Assembly (NCBI GenBank): GCA_014860445.1
Contig: JACZJT010000027.1
Span: 1 to 64,000, forward strand
Direction: 5' to 3'
DNA length: 64,000 nucleotides
From: Burkholderiales bacterium
GTDB lineage: Bacteria; Pseudomonadota; Gammaproteobacteria; Burkholderiales; SG8-39
Numbering within the stretch: the stretch's first letter is position 1; every line of letters begins with the position of its first letter. The notes beneath the pieces are model-generated. The model searched no databases. It had not been told where the DNA came from and saw only the letters and a list, made by a program, of their open reading frames with translations. Positions 36,096 to 45,363 of this stretch are shown here, one piece after another. Position numbers and translations under genes: made by a program.

Positions 36096-36108
36096 GACGA
36101 GCAGGGCT

Positions 36109-37110
36109 TTGTGCCGCGCGCTGCTCATTTGGCTGGCCCTGGCGGCGGTGGCGTTCGCCGCGTTCGTGCTTGCGCTCGTCAGCGGCAGCGCGCACCTGCC
36201 GCTGACCGAGCTTTGGCAGGCGCTGGTTTCCCCGGGCGACAGCGTGGCGGCCGAAATCGTCATGCGGCTGCGATTGCCGCGCGCGCTGGCTGCTTTCGCT
36301 GTCGGCGGCCTGCTGGCGCTCGCCGGGGCACTGATGCAGGTGCTGCTGCGCAATCCGCTCGCCGATCCCTATGTGCTGGGCCTCTCGGGCGGTGCGGCGG
36401 TCGGCGCGCTTGCCGCCATGCTGGCCGGGCTGGGCGCGCTGGCTGTCAACCTGGGCGCGAGCGCCGGCGCACTCGCCGCAATTTTGCTGGTGTTCGCATT
36501 CGCCAGGCGCGACTTCGCGCGCCAGCAGATGTTCGGCGCGCTGGACGCTTCGCCGCGCCTGTTGTTGACAGGCGTGATCATGGCCGCCGGCTGGGGCGCG
36601 CTGATCACGCTGACGCTGACGCTGGCGCCCGAAGCCCGGTTGCGCGGCATGTTGTTTTGGCTCATGGGCGATCTGAACGGCGTCGAATCGTGGGCGCCGG
36701 CGCTGCTCGCGCTGGCGTGTGCGCTGGCCCTGACCTATCCGCAGGCGCGCGCGCTTAATGTGCTGCTGCGCGGCGAGGTTCTGGCGCAGGCCCTGGGCGT
36801 GCGTGTTGCTCCGTTGCGCCGAACGATCTATCTGGTTGCCTCGGTGGCAACCGCGATGGCCGTGACCACAGCGGGCGCCATCGGTTTCGTCGGCCTGGTG
36901 GTGCCGCATGCCCTGCGTCTTGCGCTGGGTAATGATCAGCGCATGCTGCTGCCGGCAAGTGCGATTGCCGGCGGTACGCTGTTGCTGCTGGCCGACACCG
37001 CTGCGCGCAGCCTGCTTGCGCCGCAGCAGCTTCCGGTAGGCGTAATCACGGCGCTCGTCGGCGTGCCCGCCTTCCTGTTCCTGTTGACGCGAAAGCCGGA
37101 GAAAGTATGA
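36109..37110 (+). CDS. btuC: Cobalamin ABC importer permease (FecCD/BtuC family)
   Basis: 333 residues from a TTG start 13 nt after btuB; no better start codon lies in this frame nearby, and a GAGCAGGG word precedes it. About ten membrane segments; LRLPRALAAFAVGGLLALAG, GRNPLADP-like LRNPLADPYVLGLSGGAAVG, and the coupling-region LGVRVAPLRRT are family motifs. It forms the inner-membrane channel as a homodimer with two ATPase subunits. The stop overlaps the ATPase start. Confidence 0.9.
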   Translation: MCRALLIWLALAAVAFAAFVLALVSGSAHLPLTELWQALVSPGDSVAAEIVMRLRLPRALAAFAVGGLLALAGALMQVLLRNPLADPYVLGLSGGAAVGALAAMLAGLGALAVNLGASAGALAAILLVFAFARRDFARQQMFGALDASPRLLLTGVIMAAGWGALITLTLTLAPEARLRGMLFWLMGDLNGVESWAPALLALACALALTYPQARALNVLLRGEVLAQALGVRVAPLRRTIYLVASVATAMAVTTAGAIGFVGLVVPHALRLALGNDQRMLLPASAIAGGTLLLLADTAARSLLAPQQLPVGVITALVGVPAFLFLLTRKPEKV

Positions 37111-37880
37111 GCGTTCCCTTGCTGGAAGCGCGAGAACTGCTGCTGCGTGTGGGCACACGCACGCTGGTGCAGGAGATGGACTTTCGCCTCAATGCAGGTG
37201 AAGTTTGGTGCCTGCTGGGTCCCAACGGTTCGGGTAAATCGACGTTTTTGCACACCGCGGTCGGCTTGCGTCAGGCGCAGGGCGGCACGCTGCACCTTGC
37301 CGGCCGGGCGCTTGCGGATTGGCCCGCGGACGCCGCCGCCCGACAGCGCGCATTTCTGCCGCAGGCTTTTCATGACGCTTTCAGCGCAAGCGTGCTGGAG
37401 AGCGTGATGCTCGGACGCCATCCCTATCTATCGCGCTGGCAATGGGAAGGCGAGGAGGAGCGCGAATTCGCCCGGTATGCATTGCGTTCGGTGGATCTCG
37501 CGGGATTCGAACAGCGCGACGTGCTGACGCTTTCCGGCGGTGAACGTCAGCGCGTTGCGCTGGCAGCGCTGTTCGCACAGGATGCGCCGCTGCTGCTGCT
37601 GGACGAGCCGGTATCGCACCTGGACCTGCATCACCAGGTAATGGTGCTCGAGCACCTGGTCATGCTCGCCCGGGATCATGCCAAGGGCGTGATATTCACG
37701 GTGCATGACCTCGACCTTGCGGCGCGCTTTGCCAGTCACGCACTGCTGCTTTCGCCGCAGGCGACGGTGCTGCACGGGCCGATACGCGAGGTGATGACCG
37801 AGGCGGCGCTGCAGGCTGCGTTCGGGCATCGCGTGACCCGCGTCGAAGCTGCCGGGCGCACTCTGTACGTGCCGGCCTGA
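37107..37880 (+). CDS. btuD: Cobalamin ABC importer ATPase (BtuD/FecE family)
   Basis: 257 residues. Walker A GPNGSGKSTFL, signature LSGGERQRVALAAL, Walker B LLLLDEPVSHLD and the switch His in VHDLDLAARF. The C-terminal part (GPIREVMTEAALQAAFGHRV) is typical of FecE/BtuD importers. It powers the BtuC-type permease it overlaps by 4 nt. The binding-protein gene follows after 19 nt. Confidence 0.92.
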   Translation: MSVPLLEARELLLRVGTRTLVQEMDFRLNAGEVWCLLGPNGSGKSTFLHTAVGLRQAQGGTLHLAGRALADWPADAAARQRAFLPQAFHDAFSASVLESVMLGRHPYLSRWQWEGEEEREFARYALRSVDLAGFEQRDVLTLSGGERQRVALAALFAQDAPLLLLDEPVSHLDLHHQVMVLEHLVMLARDHAKGVIFTVHDLDLAARFASHALLLSPQATVLHGPIREVMTEAALQAAFGHRVTRVEAAGRTLYVPA

Positions 37881-37899
37881 TACGGGTGCGTACCACGCG

Positions 37900-38808
37900 A
37901 TGAAACGAAGCAAATTGCTGAGCAGGCTGCGTTGCTGTTGCATGCTCGTGGCGGTGTTTGTGAGCTGCAGCGCAGCACGCGCGGCCGAAATTCAGGTCGT
38001 CGACGACGCCGGCCGCATCCTGAGCCTCGCACAGCCGGCGCAGCGCATTATCAGCCTGACGCCCCATATGACCGAATTGCTGTTCGCCGCCGGTGCCGGC
38101 GGGAAAATTGTGGGAACGGTCGAGTACAGCAATTTCCCGGCGGCGGCGCAGCGCATTGCGCGCATCGGCGACAACGCGCAGCTGGATCTGGAGCGCATCG
38201 TTGCCCTTAAGCCCGACCTGGTGGTCGTATGGCAGTACGGCAACGCACAGCGTCAGCTGGACAAGCTGCTGCGGCTCGGCATTCCCGTGTACTACAACGA
38301 ACCGCGCAGGCTACCCGATATTGCGCGCGCGATTGAACAACTCGGGCGCCTGGCCGGCACCGAGGACGTGGCGCGGCAGGCGGCGCAAGAGTTCGCCGGG
38401 CGTCTGGCTGATTTGCGGCGGCGTTACGCCAGTCGCGCGCCGGTTACCCTGTTCTATCAGATCTGGGACAAACCACTGATGACCGTCAACGGCGCGCATC
38501 TCATCAGCGACGTGATCAGGCTGTGCGGCGGTCGAAACGTATTTTCCGCATTGAAAGTGCTGACGCCGGTAATCTCGACCGAAGCGGTGCTCGCGGCTGA
38601 TCCCGAGGCGATCGGTGGCGGGAGCGCCGAACCCGGCGGGACTCGGGAGCTGGATGGCTGGAAGAAATGGTCGCGCCTTACCGCCGTCGCGCGCGGCAAT
38701 CTGTTCTTGATTCACGCCGATATCATCAGCCGCAATACGCCGCGCATACTCGATGGCGCGCAGCACATGTGCGAGGCTTTGGACAAGGTGCGTGCAAAAC
38801 GCCGATGA
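37900..38808 (+). CDS. btuF: Periplasmic cobalamin-binding protein BtuF
   Basis: 302 residues. A basic signal peptide with a run of three Cys (RLRCCCMLVAVFV) ends near AARA; the mature protein has the two-lobe helical-backbone fold with RIISLTPHMTELLFAAGAGG, VGTVEYSNFPAAA, LDLERIVALKPDLVVVW and DVIRLCGGRNVFSAL. It delivers cobalamin to the BtuCD complex. It is the last gene of the riboswitch-headed operon. The single Cys at the signal end could alternatively be a lipobox remnant, but no LxxC lipobox fits well. Confidence 0.9.
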   Translation: MKRSKLLSRLRCCCMLVAVFVSCSAARAAEIQVVDDAGRILSLAQPAQRIISLTPHMTELLFAAGAGGKIVGTVEYSNFPAAAQRIARIGDNAQLDLERIVALKPDLVVVWQYGNAQRQLDKLLRLGIPVYYNEPRRLPDIARAIEQLGRLAGTEDVARQAAQEFAGRLADLRRRYASRAPVTLFYQIWDKPLMTVNGAHLISDVIRLCGGRNVFSALKVLTPVISTEAVLAADPEAIGGGSAEPGGTRELDGWKKWSRLTAVARGNLFLIHADIISRNTPRILDGAQHMCEALDKVRAKRR

Positions 38809-38870
38809 GCCGCGGTGAAGTACGGCGCGCGGCCATTCACCGCCCCGAATTTCTCTGCTATCGTGCGTGC

Positions 38871-39950
38871 ATGCTCAAGGACCCTGTGGATTTGCAAAGC
38901 GTGCGCCGTGTGCTGGTGACCAAACTGCGCCACCACGGGGACGTTCTGCTCGCCTCGCCTGTGTTTTCCGTGCTCAAAGCGCATGCTCCGCATTTGGAGA
39001 TCGATGCGCTGGTCTATGCCGATACTGCGCCCATGTTGAGTGAAAATCCCGCGGTATCCCGGGTTTTCGGCATCGACCGCGCCTGGAAGACCCTGGGCTG
39101 GATGGATCGCCTGCGAGCGGAATTGGCAGTGCTGCGGCAGTTGCGCGACCGCGACTACGATTTGCTGATTCATCTTACCGAGCATCCACGCGGCGCCTGG
39201 CTCGCCCGGATGCTCGGGCCGCGCTACCGCGTTGCCGCCGATTACCCCAAAGCGCGACGCTGGTGGAAAGCGAGTTTCAGCCACCTTCATCCCCTGCCCG
39301 GCAACGGCAGGCGCCATGTCGTCGAGTTGAATCTGGATGCGCTGCGCCGCATTGGCCTGCAGCCGGGTGAGCAGGAACGCGGGCTGAGTTTCGTGCCCGG
39401 GGAAGACGCGGAAAGGATAGTGCAAGGCCTGTTGGGCGAGTTCGGACTGGCGCCGGGCGGCTACATCCATTTGCACCCCGCCTCGCGCTGGCAATTCAAG
39501 TGCTGGTCCGTCGAGAAAACCGCCGAATTGATCGACGAACTGCATGCACTGGGCGAGCCGGTTGTGGTGAGTGCGGCGCCCGAAGCGAACGAAATCGAGC
39601 TCGTCCGCCGCATAGCCGCCCTGGTGAAGGCGCCGTTCGTTGACGTGTCGGGCAGACTCACGCTGAAGCAACTGGGCGCGCTTACGCGCAGTGCCAAGCT
39701 CTTTGTCGGCGTCGATTCCGCGCCCATGCACATCGCCAGCGCAATGCAAACCCCGGTGGTGGCATTGTTCGGTCCCAGCGGGGAGTTCAACTGGGGTCCC
39801 TGGCGGGTGCCGCACCGCGTGATCACTTCGGATCACAGCTGCCGCCCCTGCGGCAACGACGGTTGCGGCGGCGGCAAGCTGAGCGAGTGCCTGACGAGTC
39901 TGCCGGTGTCGGCGGTGTTGCAGGCGGTGCAGGCCTTGCAGTCGCGCTGA
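38871..39950 (+). CDS. GT9 heptosyltransferase, WaaQ/RfaQ type
   Basis: 359 residues from ATG 38871; longer in-frame versions overlap btuF. N-terminal VTKLRHHGDVLLASPVF is the GT9 start, and LFVGVDSAPMHIASAMQTP and the Cys-rich CRPCGNDGCGGGKLSECL close to the C-terminus match heptosyltransferase III (WaaQ) proteins. It would add a heptose branch to the LPS inner core at the cytoplasmic face. It starts the glycan cluster 62 nt after btuF. Confidence 0.85.
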   Translation: MLKDPVDLQSVRRVLVTKLRHHGDVLLASPVFSVLKAHAPHLEIDALVYADTAPMLSENPAVSRVFGIDRAWKTLGWMDRLRAELAVLRQLRDRDYDLLIHLTEHPRGAWLARMLGPRYRVAADYPKARRWWKASFSHLHPLPGNGRRHVVELNLDALRRIGLQPGEQERGLSFVPGEDAERIVQGLLGEFGLAPGGYIHLHPASRWQFKCWSVEKTAELIDELHALGEPVVVSAAPEANEIELVRRIAALVKAPFVDVSGRLTLKQLGALTRSAKLFVGVDSAPMHIASAMQTPVVALFGPSGEFNWGPWRVPHRVITSDHSCRPCGNDGCGGGKLSECLTSLPVSAVLQAVQALQSR

Positions 39951-39984
39951 TGCATCTTTCCTGCGCGCAGGCAGAAACGGCGCG

Positions 39985-41157
39985 ATGAAACTTGCGCTAA
40001 TCCGTCAGCGTTATAACCCGTTCGGCGGCGCGGAGCGCTTTGTAGAGCGTGCCATGACGGCGCTTGCCGCGCAGGACCTGGAACTGACCTTGCTCACACG
40101 AAGCTGGTCGGAGAAACTATTGGGAACGGGTTCGCAGGACAGTGCCGACGCGGATGCAGCGGTGCGAGTGATCCGCTGCAACCCCTTCTATATTGGCCGC
40201 GTGTGGCGCGACTGGGGGTTTGCGCGCTCGGTCCGCGGCGCGGTGAAATCGGGCAACTTTGATCTGGTGCAGTCGCACGAGCGCATCGCCTGCTGCGACA
40301 TCTACCGTGCCGGTGACGGTGTGCACCGCCAGTGGTTGATCAACCGCAAACGGGCGGCCGGGTCGTGGGAGCGCATCGCACTTACGCTCAATCCCTATCA
40401 CTGGTATACGCTGGCGGCGGAGCGGCGCCTGTTCCAAAGTCCGCGTTTGCGCGCGGTCATCTGCAACTCGAACATGGTGAAGCAGGAGCTGCGCCATCAT
40501 TTCGGCCTGCCCGAATCGAAGCTGAAGGTGATTTACAGCGGCGTCGATCTCGCAGCGTATCATCCCGGACTGCGCCAGATCTGGCGCGAGCGCAAACGCA
40601 AGGAACTGGGCATTGCGGACGCAAGCATGGTCTTCTTGTTCGTCGGGTCCGGATTCAGGCGCAAGGGACTGCCGCAGCTGTTGCGAGCCATTAGCGGTGT
40701 GGAGGAAGCGCATCTCGTGGTGGTCGGGGCGGACAAGGAGCTTCCGAGCCTGCGACAAGGCGTAGGTAACTCCGGACTTTCAAGCCGGGTGCATTTCACC
40801 GGAGGGCAGGACGACGTCAAGCCCTGGTACGGGATGGCCGATTGTTTCGTGCTGCCCACCATTTATGATCCTTTTCCCAATGCCGCGCTCGAGGCGATGG
40901 CTTGTGGCCTGCCTCTGGTCACGAGTTTGCAGTGCGGCGCGGCAGAGTTCGTGGAGAGCGGGGTCGAGGGCTATGTTTGCCGCGATCCCCTCGACGTGGT
41001 GGAACTGGTGCGTTGCCTGAAACTGGCGGCCGCCCCGGGGCAGGCGCAACGCATGGGTGCGGCTGCGCGGCGCAAGGTCGAAGCCCATGGACTGGAGGGT
41101 ATGGCCAGGCAATTGACGCGGCTTTACTCTGACCTGCTGCGAGAGCTGTCGCAATAG
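39985..41157 (+). CDS. GT4 glycosyltransferase, WaaG-like
   Basis: 390 residues with the GT-B fold. N-terminal LIRQRYNPFGGAERFVERAM contains the GGAE loop, and the C-terminal domain has VFLFVGSGFRRKGLPQLLRA and nucleotide-sugar site TIYDPFPNAALEAMACGLPL. Features agree with the WaaG family (UDP-glucose:LPS heptose glucosyltransferase); donor and acceptor remain predicted. It follows the WaaQ-like gene by 34 nt, as expected for core assembly. Confidence 0.85.
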   Translation: MKLALIRQRYNPFGGAERFVERAMTALAAQDLELTLLTRSWSEKLLGTGSQDSADADAAVRVIRCNPFYIGRVWRDWGFARSVRGAVKSGNFDLVQSHERIACCDIYRAGDGVHRQWLINRKRAAGSWERIALTLNPYHWYTLAAERRLFQSPRLRAVICNSNMVKQELRHHFGLPESKLKVIYSGVDLAAYHPGLRQIWRERKRKELGIADASMVFLFVGSGFRRKGLPQLLRAISGVEEAHLVVVGADKELPSLRQGVGNSGLSSRVHFTGGQDDVKPWYGMADCFVLPTIYDPFPNAALEAMACGLPLVTSLQCGAAEFVESGVEGYVCRDPLDVVELVRCLKLAAAPGQAQRMGAAARRKVEAHGLEGMARQLTRLYSDLLRELSQ

Positions 41158-41191
41158 CGCGCAGCTAAGCCCAGGGCGAGGTTTAGGGCTC

Positions 41192-41200
41192 TGATATAAT
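41192..41200 (+). promoter_or_regulatory. Extended -10 promoter for msbA
   Basis: TGATATAAT at 41192-41200 is an extended -10 (TGnTATAAT) and lies 33 nt before the msbA ATG. No good -35 is seen, which is normal for extended -10 promoters. It suggests msbA can be transcribed independently of the two upstream transferase genes. Confidence 0.55.
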
Positions 41201-41232
41201 TGGATATTTTTCGCCATGACACCGATCCGATA

Positions 41233-43038
41233 ATGGCCGTCCCCGAAACCAAGAGCCGGGTTCTGTACCTGCGCCTGCTGCGCTACGTCGCGCCGTACTG
41301 GCGCATGTTCGCGCTATCGCTACTGGCCATGTTGTTGGTGGCGGCGACGGAGCCCCTGCTTCCGGCGCTGATGAAGCCTTTGCTGGACGGCAGTTTCGTC
41401 GACAAGGACCCGACCACCATCCGTTACATTCCATTTGCCCTGGTCGGCTTGTTGCTTGCGCGTGGGGTGTTCGGTTTTGCCAGCGACTATGCGCTCAGCT
41501 GGGTATCCAACCACGTCGTGCTCGATCTGCGCGCCGCGATGTTCGATCGAATGATCAACCTGCCCACACGCTATTACGACGACGCGTCCTCGGGCGCGCT
41601 GATTTCCAAGGTTTCCTATGATGTAACCGGCATTATGGCGGCAGCGACCTCCGTGCTGACAACGCTGGTGCGCGACAGCTTTGCCGTGCTGGGACTGCTC
41701 GCCTGGATGTTCTACCTCGACTGGAAGCTGTCGCTGATCACGCTGGTAATCGGTCCGATCATCGCCGTCCTGATCCGCATGTTCAGTAAACGCCTGCGCG
41801 AAGCCAGCCGCAATGCGCAGTTTGCGATGGGGGACATTACCCATGTGCTGGACGAAGCGATCGAGTGCCATAAGGTAGTGAAAATATTCGGCGGGCAAGA
41901 GTACGAAAAACGCCACTTTGGCGCTGCGATCAAACGCATGCGGGATTTTTCCATGCGCCAGACGGTGGCCGCCGGAGCCTCGGTGCCCCTGGTGCAAGTG
42001 TGTGCCGCGATCGCCGTCGCAGTCATCGTCTACTATTCCACCCGGCAAAGTGGCGCGGACGGCGTGACCGTTGGCGGCTTTGTTTCCTTCATGACAGCCA
42101 CGCTGATGCTGCTCTCGCCGCTCAAACGGCTGACGGGGGTCAACGCATCGCTGCAGCGCGGACTCGCGGCCGCGGAAAGCGTTTTCGCGGTCGTCGATGA
42201 AACGCCTGAGGAAGATTATGGCACCCAGGTTCTGGCGCGGGCGCAGGGCCGCATCGATTTCGACCATTTGTGTTTTTCCTACCCGAATGCGACCCGGCCG
42301 GCGTTGAATGACATCAATTTGAGCGTCGCACCCGGAGAAACGGTGGCCCTGGTGGGCGGTTCGGGTGGGGGTAAAACCACGTTGGTCAATCTGATTCCAC
42401 GCTTTTATCAGCCCAGCGCCGGGCGCATCCTGCTCGACGGCGTCGACACCCAGACACTGACCCTCGCCAGTCTGCGCGCCAATCTCGCGCTGGTGAGCCA
42501 GGATGTGGTGCTGTTCAACGATACGGTTGCGGCCAATATCGCCTACGGCCCCTCGGCGGGTGCAGCGGAGGCGGCAATTATCGCGGCGGCAAAGGCTGCG
42601 CACGCGATGGAGTTCATCGATGAAATGCCGCAAGGCCTGCAGACGATGATCGGCGAGAACGGCGTGCGACTCTCAGGGGGGCAGCGCCAGCGCCTGGCGA
42701 TCGCGCGTGCGCTGCTCAAGAATGCCCCGGTGCTTATTCTGGATGAGGCCACTTCGGCCCTGGATACCGAGTCGGAGCGGGTGGTGCAGGCGGCGCTGGA
42801 GACGTTGATGCAGGGCCGCACCACGCTGATTATTGCGCACCGGCTTTCAACCATCGAAAAAGCGGACCGCATTGTCGTGCTGCAGAAGGGCGCGGTCGCC
42901 GAAACCGGCTCGCACGCGGAGTTGCTGGCGCGCGAAGGGCTGTACGCGCATTTGTACAAGATACAGTTTGCCGTCGAGGATGATGCTGTCGAGCGGAAGC
43001 GGGACGGGGCGCGCGGCGTGGCTTCCGTCCCGATCTGA
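41233..43038 (+). CDS. msbA: Lipid A export ABC transporter MsbA
   Basis: 601 residues. Six membrane segments (about 25-315) are fused to a nucleotide-binding domain with Walker A GGSGGGKTT, signature LSGGQRQRLAIARAL, Walker B VLILDEATSALD and switch IIAHRLSTIEKAD. This half-transporter flips lipid A-core across the inner membrane. The ATG at 41233 gives the usual N-terminus. It is surrounded by LPS core genes and preceded by an extended -10 promoter. Confidence 0.93.
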   Translation: MAVPETKSRVLYLRLLRYVAPYWRMFALSLLAMLLVAATEPLLPALMKPLLDGSFVDKDPTTIRYIPFALVGLLLARGVFGFASDYALSWVSNHVVLDLRAAMFDRMINLPTRYYDDASSGALISKVSYDVTGIMAAATSVLTTLVRDSFAVLGLLAWMFYLDWKLSLITLVIGPIIAVLIRMFSKRLREASRNAQFAMGDITHVLDEAIECHKVVKIFGGQEYEKRHFGAAIKRMRDFSMRQTVAAGASVPLVQVCAAIAVAVIVYYSTRQSGADGVTVGGFVSFMTATLMLLSPLKRLTGVNASLQRGLAAAESVFAVVDETPEEDYGTQVLARAQGRIDFDHLCFSYPNATRPALNDINLSVAPGETVALVGGSGGGKTTLVNLIPRFYQPSAGRILLDGVDTQTLTLASLRANLALVSQDVVLFNDTVAANIAYGPSAGAAEAAIIAAAKAAHAMEFIDEMPQGLQTMIGENGVRLSGGQRQRLAIARALLKNAPVLILDEATSALDTESERVVQAALETLMQGRTTLIIAHRLSTIEKADRIVVLQKGAVAETGSHAELLAREGLYAHLYKIQFAVEDDAVERKRDGARGVASVPI

Positions 43039-43053
43039 GGCGGTCCGCGGGCG

Positions 43054-44139
43054 ATGCACTTAGTTCATACCGAGGCCTCCTGCGGATGGGGCGGGCAGGA
43101 GATCCGTGTGCTGGAAGAGGCGGCGGGCATGCTCGACCGCGGCCACCGCGTAAGCCTATTGTGTCCGCCCCAAGCGCCTATCTATGCCGAAGCGACGCGA
43201 CGGGGCATCCCGGCGGTGGCACTGCCGATCGCGCGCAAGGGGTTGCGTGGAATAATCGCGATGCGCTCATGGCTCTTGAATAACCACGGCGATGTGCTGA
43301 TCACCCATAGCTCCACTGACAGCTGGCTTGCCGCGCTTTCCCTGCTGGGGATGAATCCGCGGCCGGTCCTGGTGCGCACGCGCCACATTTCGGCGCCCAT
43401 CCCGGACAATATTGCGACGCGCTGGCTGTACCAGTCGGCCACGCGCCGGATCGTCACGACCGGCGAGCGCCTGCGCGAGCAGCTGATCCGCGACAATCGT
43501 TACCGTCCCGATTCGATCGTTTCCGTACCCACCGGCATCGATCTGGCACGCTACGCGCCGGGCGACCGCGCACAGGCGAAGGCGCGCCTGAATCTGGACC
43601 CGGCGCTGGCCTGCATTGGCATTGTCGCCACGCTGCGCAGCTGGAAGGGTCATCGCTACCTGGTGGAGGCCTTCGCCGGCTTGAAACGCAAAGATGCGCG
43701 TTTGCTCGTGATCGGCGACGGACCGGGCTGGGGCAGCTTGAAACAGCAGGTGGGGCAAGCAGGACTGGATGCGCGCGTCCTCATGCCGGGCAATCAGGCC
43801 GATGTCCTGCAATGGTTGCAGGCGATGGACGTATTTGCCCTGCCATCCTATGCCAACGAGGGTGTGCCGCAGGCGCTGATGCAAGCCATGGCCGCGGGGG
43901 TGCCTGTGGTATCCACACCGGTCGGCAGTATCGAAGAGCTGGTTGAGCACGAGAAAACCGGCCTCCTGGTGCCGCCACAGGATGCAGACGCCTTGCGAAC
44001 GGCAATCGAGCGTTTGCTGGAAGATGGCGAACTTGGGCAGCGGCTCGCGCAGGCGGCCCGCGAAAAGGTGCGCCTCGGCTATTCGCGTGAACACATGCTG
44101 GATCGCATGGAAGGGGTATTTCGCGAGGCGACGGCATGA
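43054..44139 (+). CDS. GT4 glycosyltransferase
   Basis: 361 residues, GT-B fold. The N-terminal domain contains GWGGQEIRVLEEAAGMLDRG and the C-terminal domain ATLRSWKGHRYLVEAFAGL, VIGDGPGWGSLKQQ and the E-x7-E-like motif in FALPSYANEGVPQALMQAMA. It starts 15 nt after msbA. It probably extends the LPS core or O-unit; donor and acceptor are not identifiable. Confidence 0.87.
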   Translation: MHLVHTEASCGWGGQEIRVLEEAAGMLDRGHRVSLLCPPQAPIYAEATRRGIPAVALPIARKGLRGIIAMRSWLLNNHGDVLITHSSTDSWLAALSLLGMNPRPVLVRTRHISAPIPDNIATRWLYQSATRRIVTTGERLREQLIRDNRYRPDSIVSVPTGIDLARYAPGDRAQAKARLNLDPALACIGIVATLRSWKGHRYLVEAFAGLKRKDARLLVIGDGPGWGSLKQQVGQAGLDARVLMPGNQADVLQWLQAMDVFALPSYANEGVPQALMQAMAAGVPVVSTPVGSIEELVEHEKTGLLVPPQDADALRTAIERLLEDGELGQRLAQAAREKVRLGYSREHMLDRMEGVFREATA

Positions 44140-44170
44140 GGCGGGGCGGGTCCGCGCGCGGCGAGTGACG

Positions 44171-45358
44171 ATGAAGTTTCCGGTCCGAGTGCTCCCGCTT
44201 GCCGTGCTCTTGTTCATTCTGCCGTTTCCGCACACGACGGCGCTTCGTCTCCTGGCGCTTGCCGTCGGACTAGTCGCAAGCGCATGGAGTTGGCGCAGGG
44301 AGGGTTTCCCGCAGATTCCGGCGAAGAACGCGATATTGCTCTGGTCGTGCTGCGCCCTGCTGTCACTCGCTACCGCGGTCGACCCCGCCTATTCGCTGGG
44401 CGAGATTAAAAACGAAATCGGTTATGCCATGGCGGCATTTCTCAGCTTCGTCACTCTGACGCGAACCAGGCAAGACGCCGTATTCTTCATCATCGCGCTG
44501 ATTCTGGGCAACCTGGTGCTCACTGTGCTCGGATTGTGGGATACCTTTTCCTCGGGCACGACGACTTGGGTCAACGGGCGGGCCGGCGGCTCGGGCACTT
44601 ACAGCACCTATCAGCTTGCCTTGCTGCCGGTCTTGCTCTGGGCGGGAACTTTGCTAAGGCACAAGCAGCGGTGGAATCTGATTTTCGGACTGATTGTCTT
44701 GCAGTTGGTGGTTGCGGCGTTTGTCGAGCAGCGCGTGTTCTGGATGGTGTTCGCGGTGCAGGCGCTGACCGCCTTGTATCTGCTGCGAGCGCGCGGATTC
44801 ATTGCGATCTCTGCATCTCGGGTGCGTACAATCGGCATTGCTGCGGTCCTCCTTTCCGTGCTGGCGGTAACCGGTGCGGAAGTAAAGCGCCAGACCATCG
44901 GGTGGGAGCAGGATCCGCGCCTCGAGACCTGGACCGGGGTTGCCACTCGCATAATCGACCATCCCCTCGCCGGCAATGGCTTCGGCCGGGAGGTCATGAA
45001 AAAAGCCTATCCGGAACTGCTGTCGCAGGAATATCCGGCGGTTTGGCACGCACACAACCTGTTCTTGAATTACGGCCTTTCCATGGGCATTCCGGGCATG
45101 ATCGCTATCCTGGCGCTGTTCCTCCTGCTATTGCGCAAATTCTGGTTATTGAGTCGCACCGATGACCGCATCGTTGCGATGGCCGGCATATGCGGCGTGT
45201 TGCTGGTGACGGGCGTGGTGGCGCGCAATCTGACCAATGACTTTTTCCAGCGCGATCTTGCGCTGCTGTTCTGGGCTATCGCCGGAATGTTTTTCGGCTA
45301 TGCGCAGCATGCCCACAAGGCGTCGGAGCCGATCGCCTCGCGCTCGGCGGAGAATTGA
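44171..45358 (+). CDS. O-antigen ligase / polymerase family membrane protein
   Basis: 395 residues, about ten to eleven membrane segments. The Wzy_C-type periplasmic loop contains RLETWTGVATRIIDHPLAG and the His-bearing HAHNLFLNYGLSMGIPG, characteristic of the WaaL ligase family. WaaL joins O-antigen or other glycan from undecaprenyl diphosphate to lipid A-core. Placement among core transferases favours ligase over polymerase. The start at 44171 follows GGCGAGTGACG after a 31-nt gap. Confidence 0.85.
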   Translation: MKFPVRVLPLAVLLFILPFPHTTALRLLALAVGLVASAWSWRREGFPQIPAKNAILLWSCCALLSLATAVDPAYSLGEIKNEIGYAMAAFLSFVTLTRTRQDAVFFIIALILGNLVLTVLGLWDTFSSGTTTWVNGRAGGSGTYSTYQLALLPVLLWAGTLLRHKQRWNLIFGLIVLQLVVAAFVEQRVFWMVFAVQALTALYLLRARGFIAISASRVRTIGIAAVLLSVLAVTGAEVKRQTIGWEQDPRLETWTGVATRIIDHPLAGNGFGREVMKKAYPELLSQEYPAVWHAHNLFLNYGLSMGIPGMIAILALFLLLLRKFWLLSRTDDRIVAMAGICGVLLVTGVVARNLTNDFFQRDLALLFWAIAGMFFGYAQHAHKASEPIASRSAEN

Positions 45359-45363
45359 GCGCC

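Noticed and set aside
38667-38870. In-frame upstream extension of the WaaQ-like protein
   Set aside because: It overlaps the end of btuF and is not similar to GT9 N-termini; ATG 38871 gives the usual start.
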